Shown piece after piece: positions 4,934 to 5,034 of a DNA stretch of 5,034 bases. The DNA is from Candidatus Cloacimonadota bacterium. GTDB lineage: Bacteria; Cloacimonadota; Cloacimonadia; Cloacimonadales; TCS61. A program made the position numbers and the translations under genes. The stretch is taken from assembly GCA_027858325.1 (NCBI GenBank), contig JAQICU010000103.1, forward strand, positions 1 through 5,034, written 5' to 3'. Every line of letters starts with the position of its first letter. The first letter of the stretch is position 1. The notes beneath the pieces were generated by a model. The model was given only the letters and a program-made list of their open reading frames with translations, had not been told where the DNA came from and searched no databases.

Positions 4934-4980
4934 ATCCTTTTACTTAAGGAAGCTAAAAAAAGCTGCTAAAATAAAAGGAT
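4934..4980 (-). promoter_or_regulatory. Leader hairpin that sequesters the btuF ribosome binding site
   Basis: In the btuF mRNA direction, ATCCTTTTA (complement of 4972-4980) is an exact 9-base complement of TAAAAGGAT (complement of 4934-4942), which holds the Shine-Dalgarno AAAAGGA. Between them is a 29-base loop that can form a small inner AGCT-T6-AGCT stem. When folded, the ribosome site is buried, and anything that opens the stem would switch translation on. The stem has only two G-C pairs, so it may be a temperature- or ligand-responsive gate. It shows none of the conserved motifs of a cobalamin riboswitch. The structure is seen in sequence; the function is inferred. Confidence 0.45.
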
Positions 4981-4990
4981 ACCTAAAACT

Positions 4991-4999
4991 TATATAACA
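4991..4999 (-). promoter_or_regulatory. Possible extended -10 promoter of the btuFC operon
   Basis: On the minus strand this reads TGTTATATA, which fits an extended -10 box (TG, one base, then TATATA). No good -35 box lies upstream, as expected for an extended -10 promoter. Transcription would start near 4984-4982, placing the leader hairpin at the very 5' end of the message. AT-rich sequence makes chance matches common. Confidence 0.35.
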
Positions 5000-5007
5000 A
5001 TAACTCT

Positions 5008-5019
5008 TGCTCCGGAGCA
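5008..5019. promoter_or_regulatory. 12-bp perfect palindrome upstream of btuF, possible operator
   Basis: TGCTCCGGAGCA is an exact palindrome about eight bases upstream of the candidate extended -10 box, thus in the -35 region of btuF. It is much more GC-rich than its surroundings. It could be a regulator binding site or part of one of the hairpin repeat families seen in the 2526-3179 gap. There is no direct evidence for either. Confidence 0.3.
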
Positions 5020-5034
5020 TTGATTAAATAAGCT

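Noticed and set aside
4927..5034. A cobalamin riboswitch would be expected upstream of a btuF-like gene.
   Set aside because: None of its conserved segments (such as the B12 box AGYCMGRANACCTGCC) is seen in the 108 bases available. A riboswitch further upstream on a longer leader cannot be excluded.

Overview
This AT-rich window carries two functional modules that run toward each other, a repeat-rich gap between them, and the start of a further gene cut off by the left edge. The genes look bacterial: strong Shine-Dalgarno sites, an Rrf2 regulator, and a lipoprotein with a diderm-style binding protein-dependent transporter. The minimal iron-sulfur cassette (no hscA, hscB or ferredoxin in view) and the short interspersed palindromic repeats built around GTCATCCTGA suggest an anaerobe from an uncultured lineage, perhaps Cloacimonadota or a relative of Bacteroidota. 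That placement is an inference from style, not from a marker gene.

Left edge (1-128). A minus-strand gene begins at 54 and leaves the window after 18 codons that read like the N-terminus of an ABC ATPase. It diverges from the iron-sulfur operon across 74 bases. That gap holds a near-perfect 19-bp palindrome over the predicted start region and ribosome site of the regulator gene.

Iron-sulfur module (129-2525, plus strand). An Rrf2/IscR-like regulator with three cysteines is followed 8 bases later by a NifS-like cysteine desulfurase and then by a NifU/IscU-type scaffold. The desulfurase keeps the PLP lysine and catalytic cysteine but has changed several residues that are normally conserved around PLP. 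The scaffold has a C-terminal extension that looks like a MIP18/DUF59 domain instead of the usual Nfu domain. A 144-bp inverted-repeat element sits between the desulfurase and scaffold genes, flanked by 9-bp direct repeats. Together the regulator would sense cluster status, the desulfurase would deliver sulfur, and the scaffold would build the cluster.

Gap (2526-3179). There is no convincing gene in these 654 bases. They are packed with small inverted repeats of at least three kinds: short stem-loops with 4-base loops, GTCATCCTGA-type units, and a cluster of CGAGTCG motifs.

Cobalamin-type uptake module (3180-5034, minus strand). A BtuF-like lipoprotein gene overlaps a BtuC/FecCD permease gene by 11 bases. 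No ATPase gene follows the permease, and the nearest candidate is the truncated ABC ATPase at the left edge, on the same strand about 3.1 kb further on. The btuF leader can form a 9-bp hairpin that buries its ribosome binding site, and a plausible extended -10 promoter would start transcription just before this hairpin.
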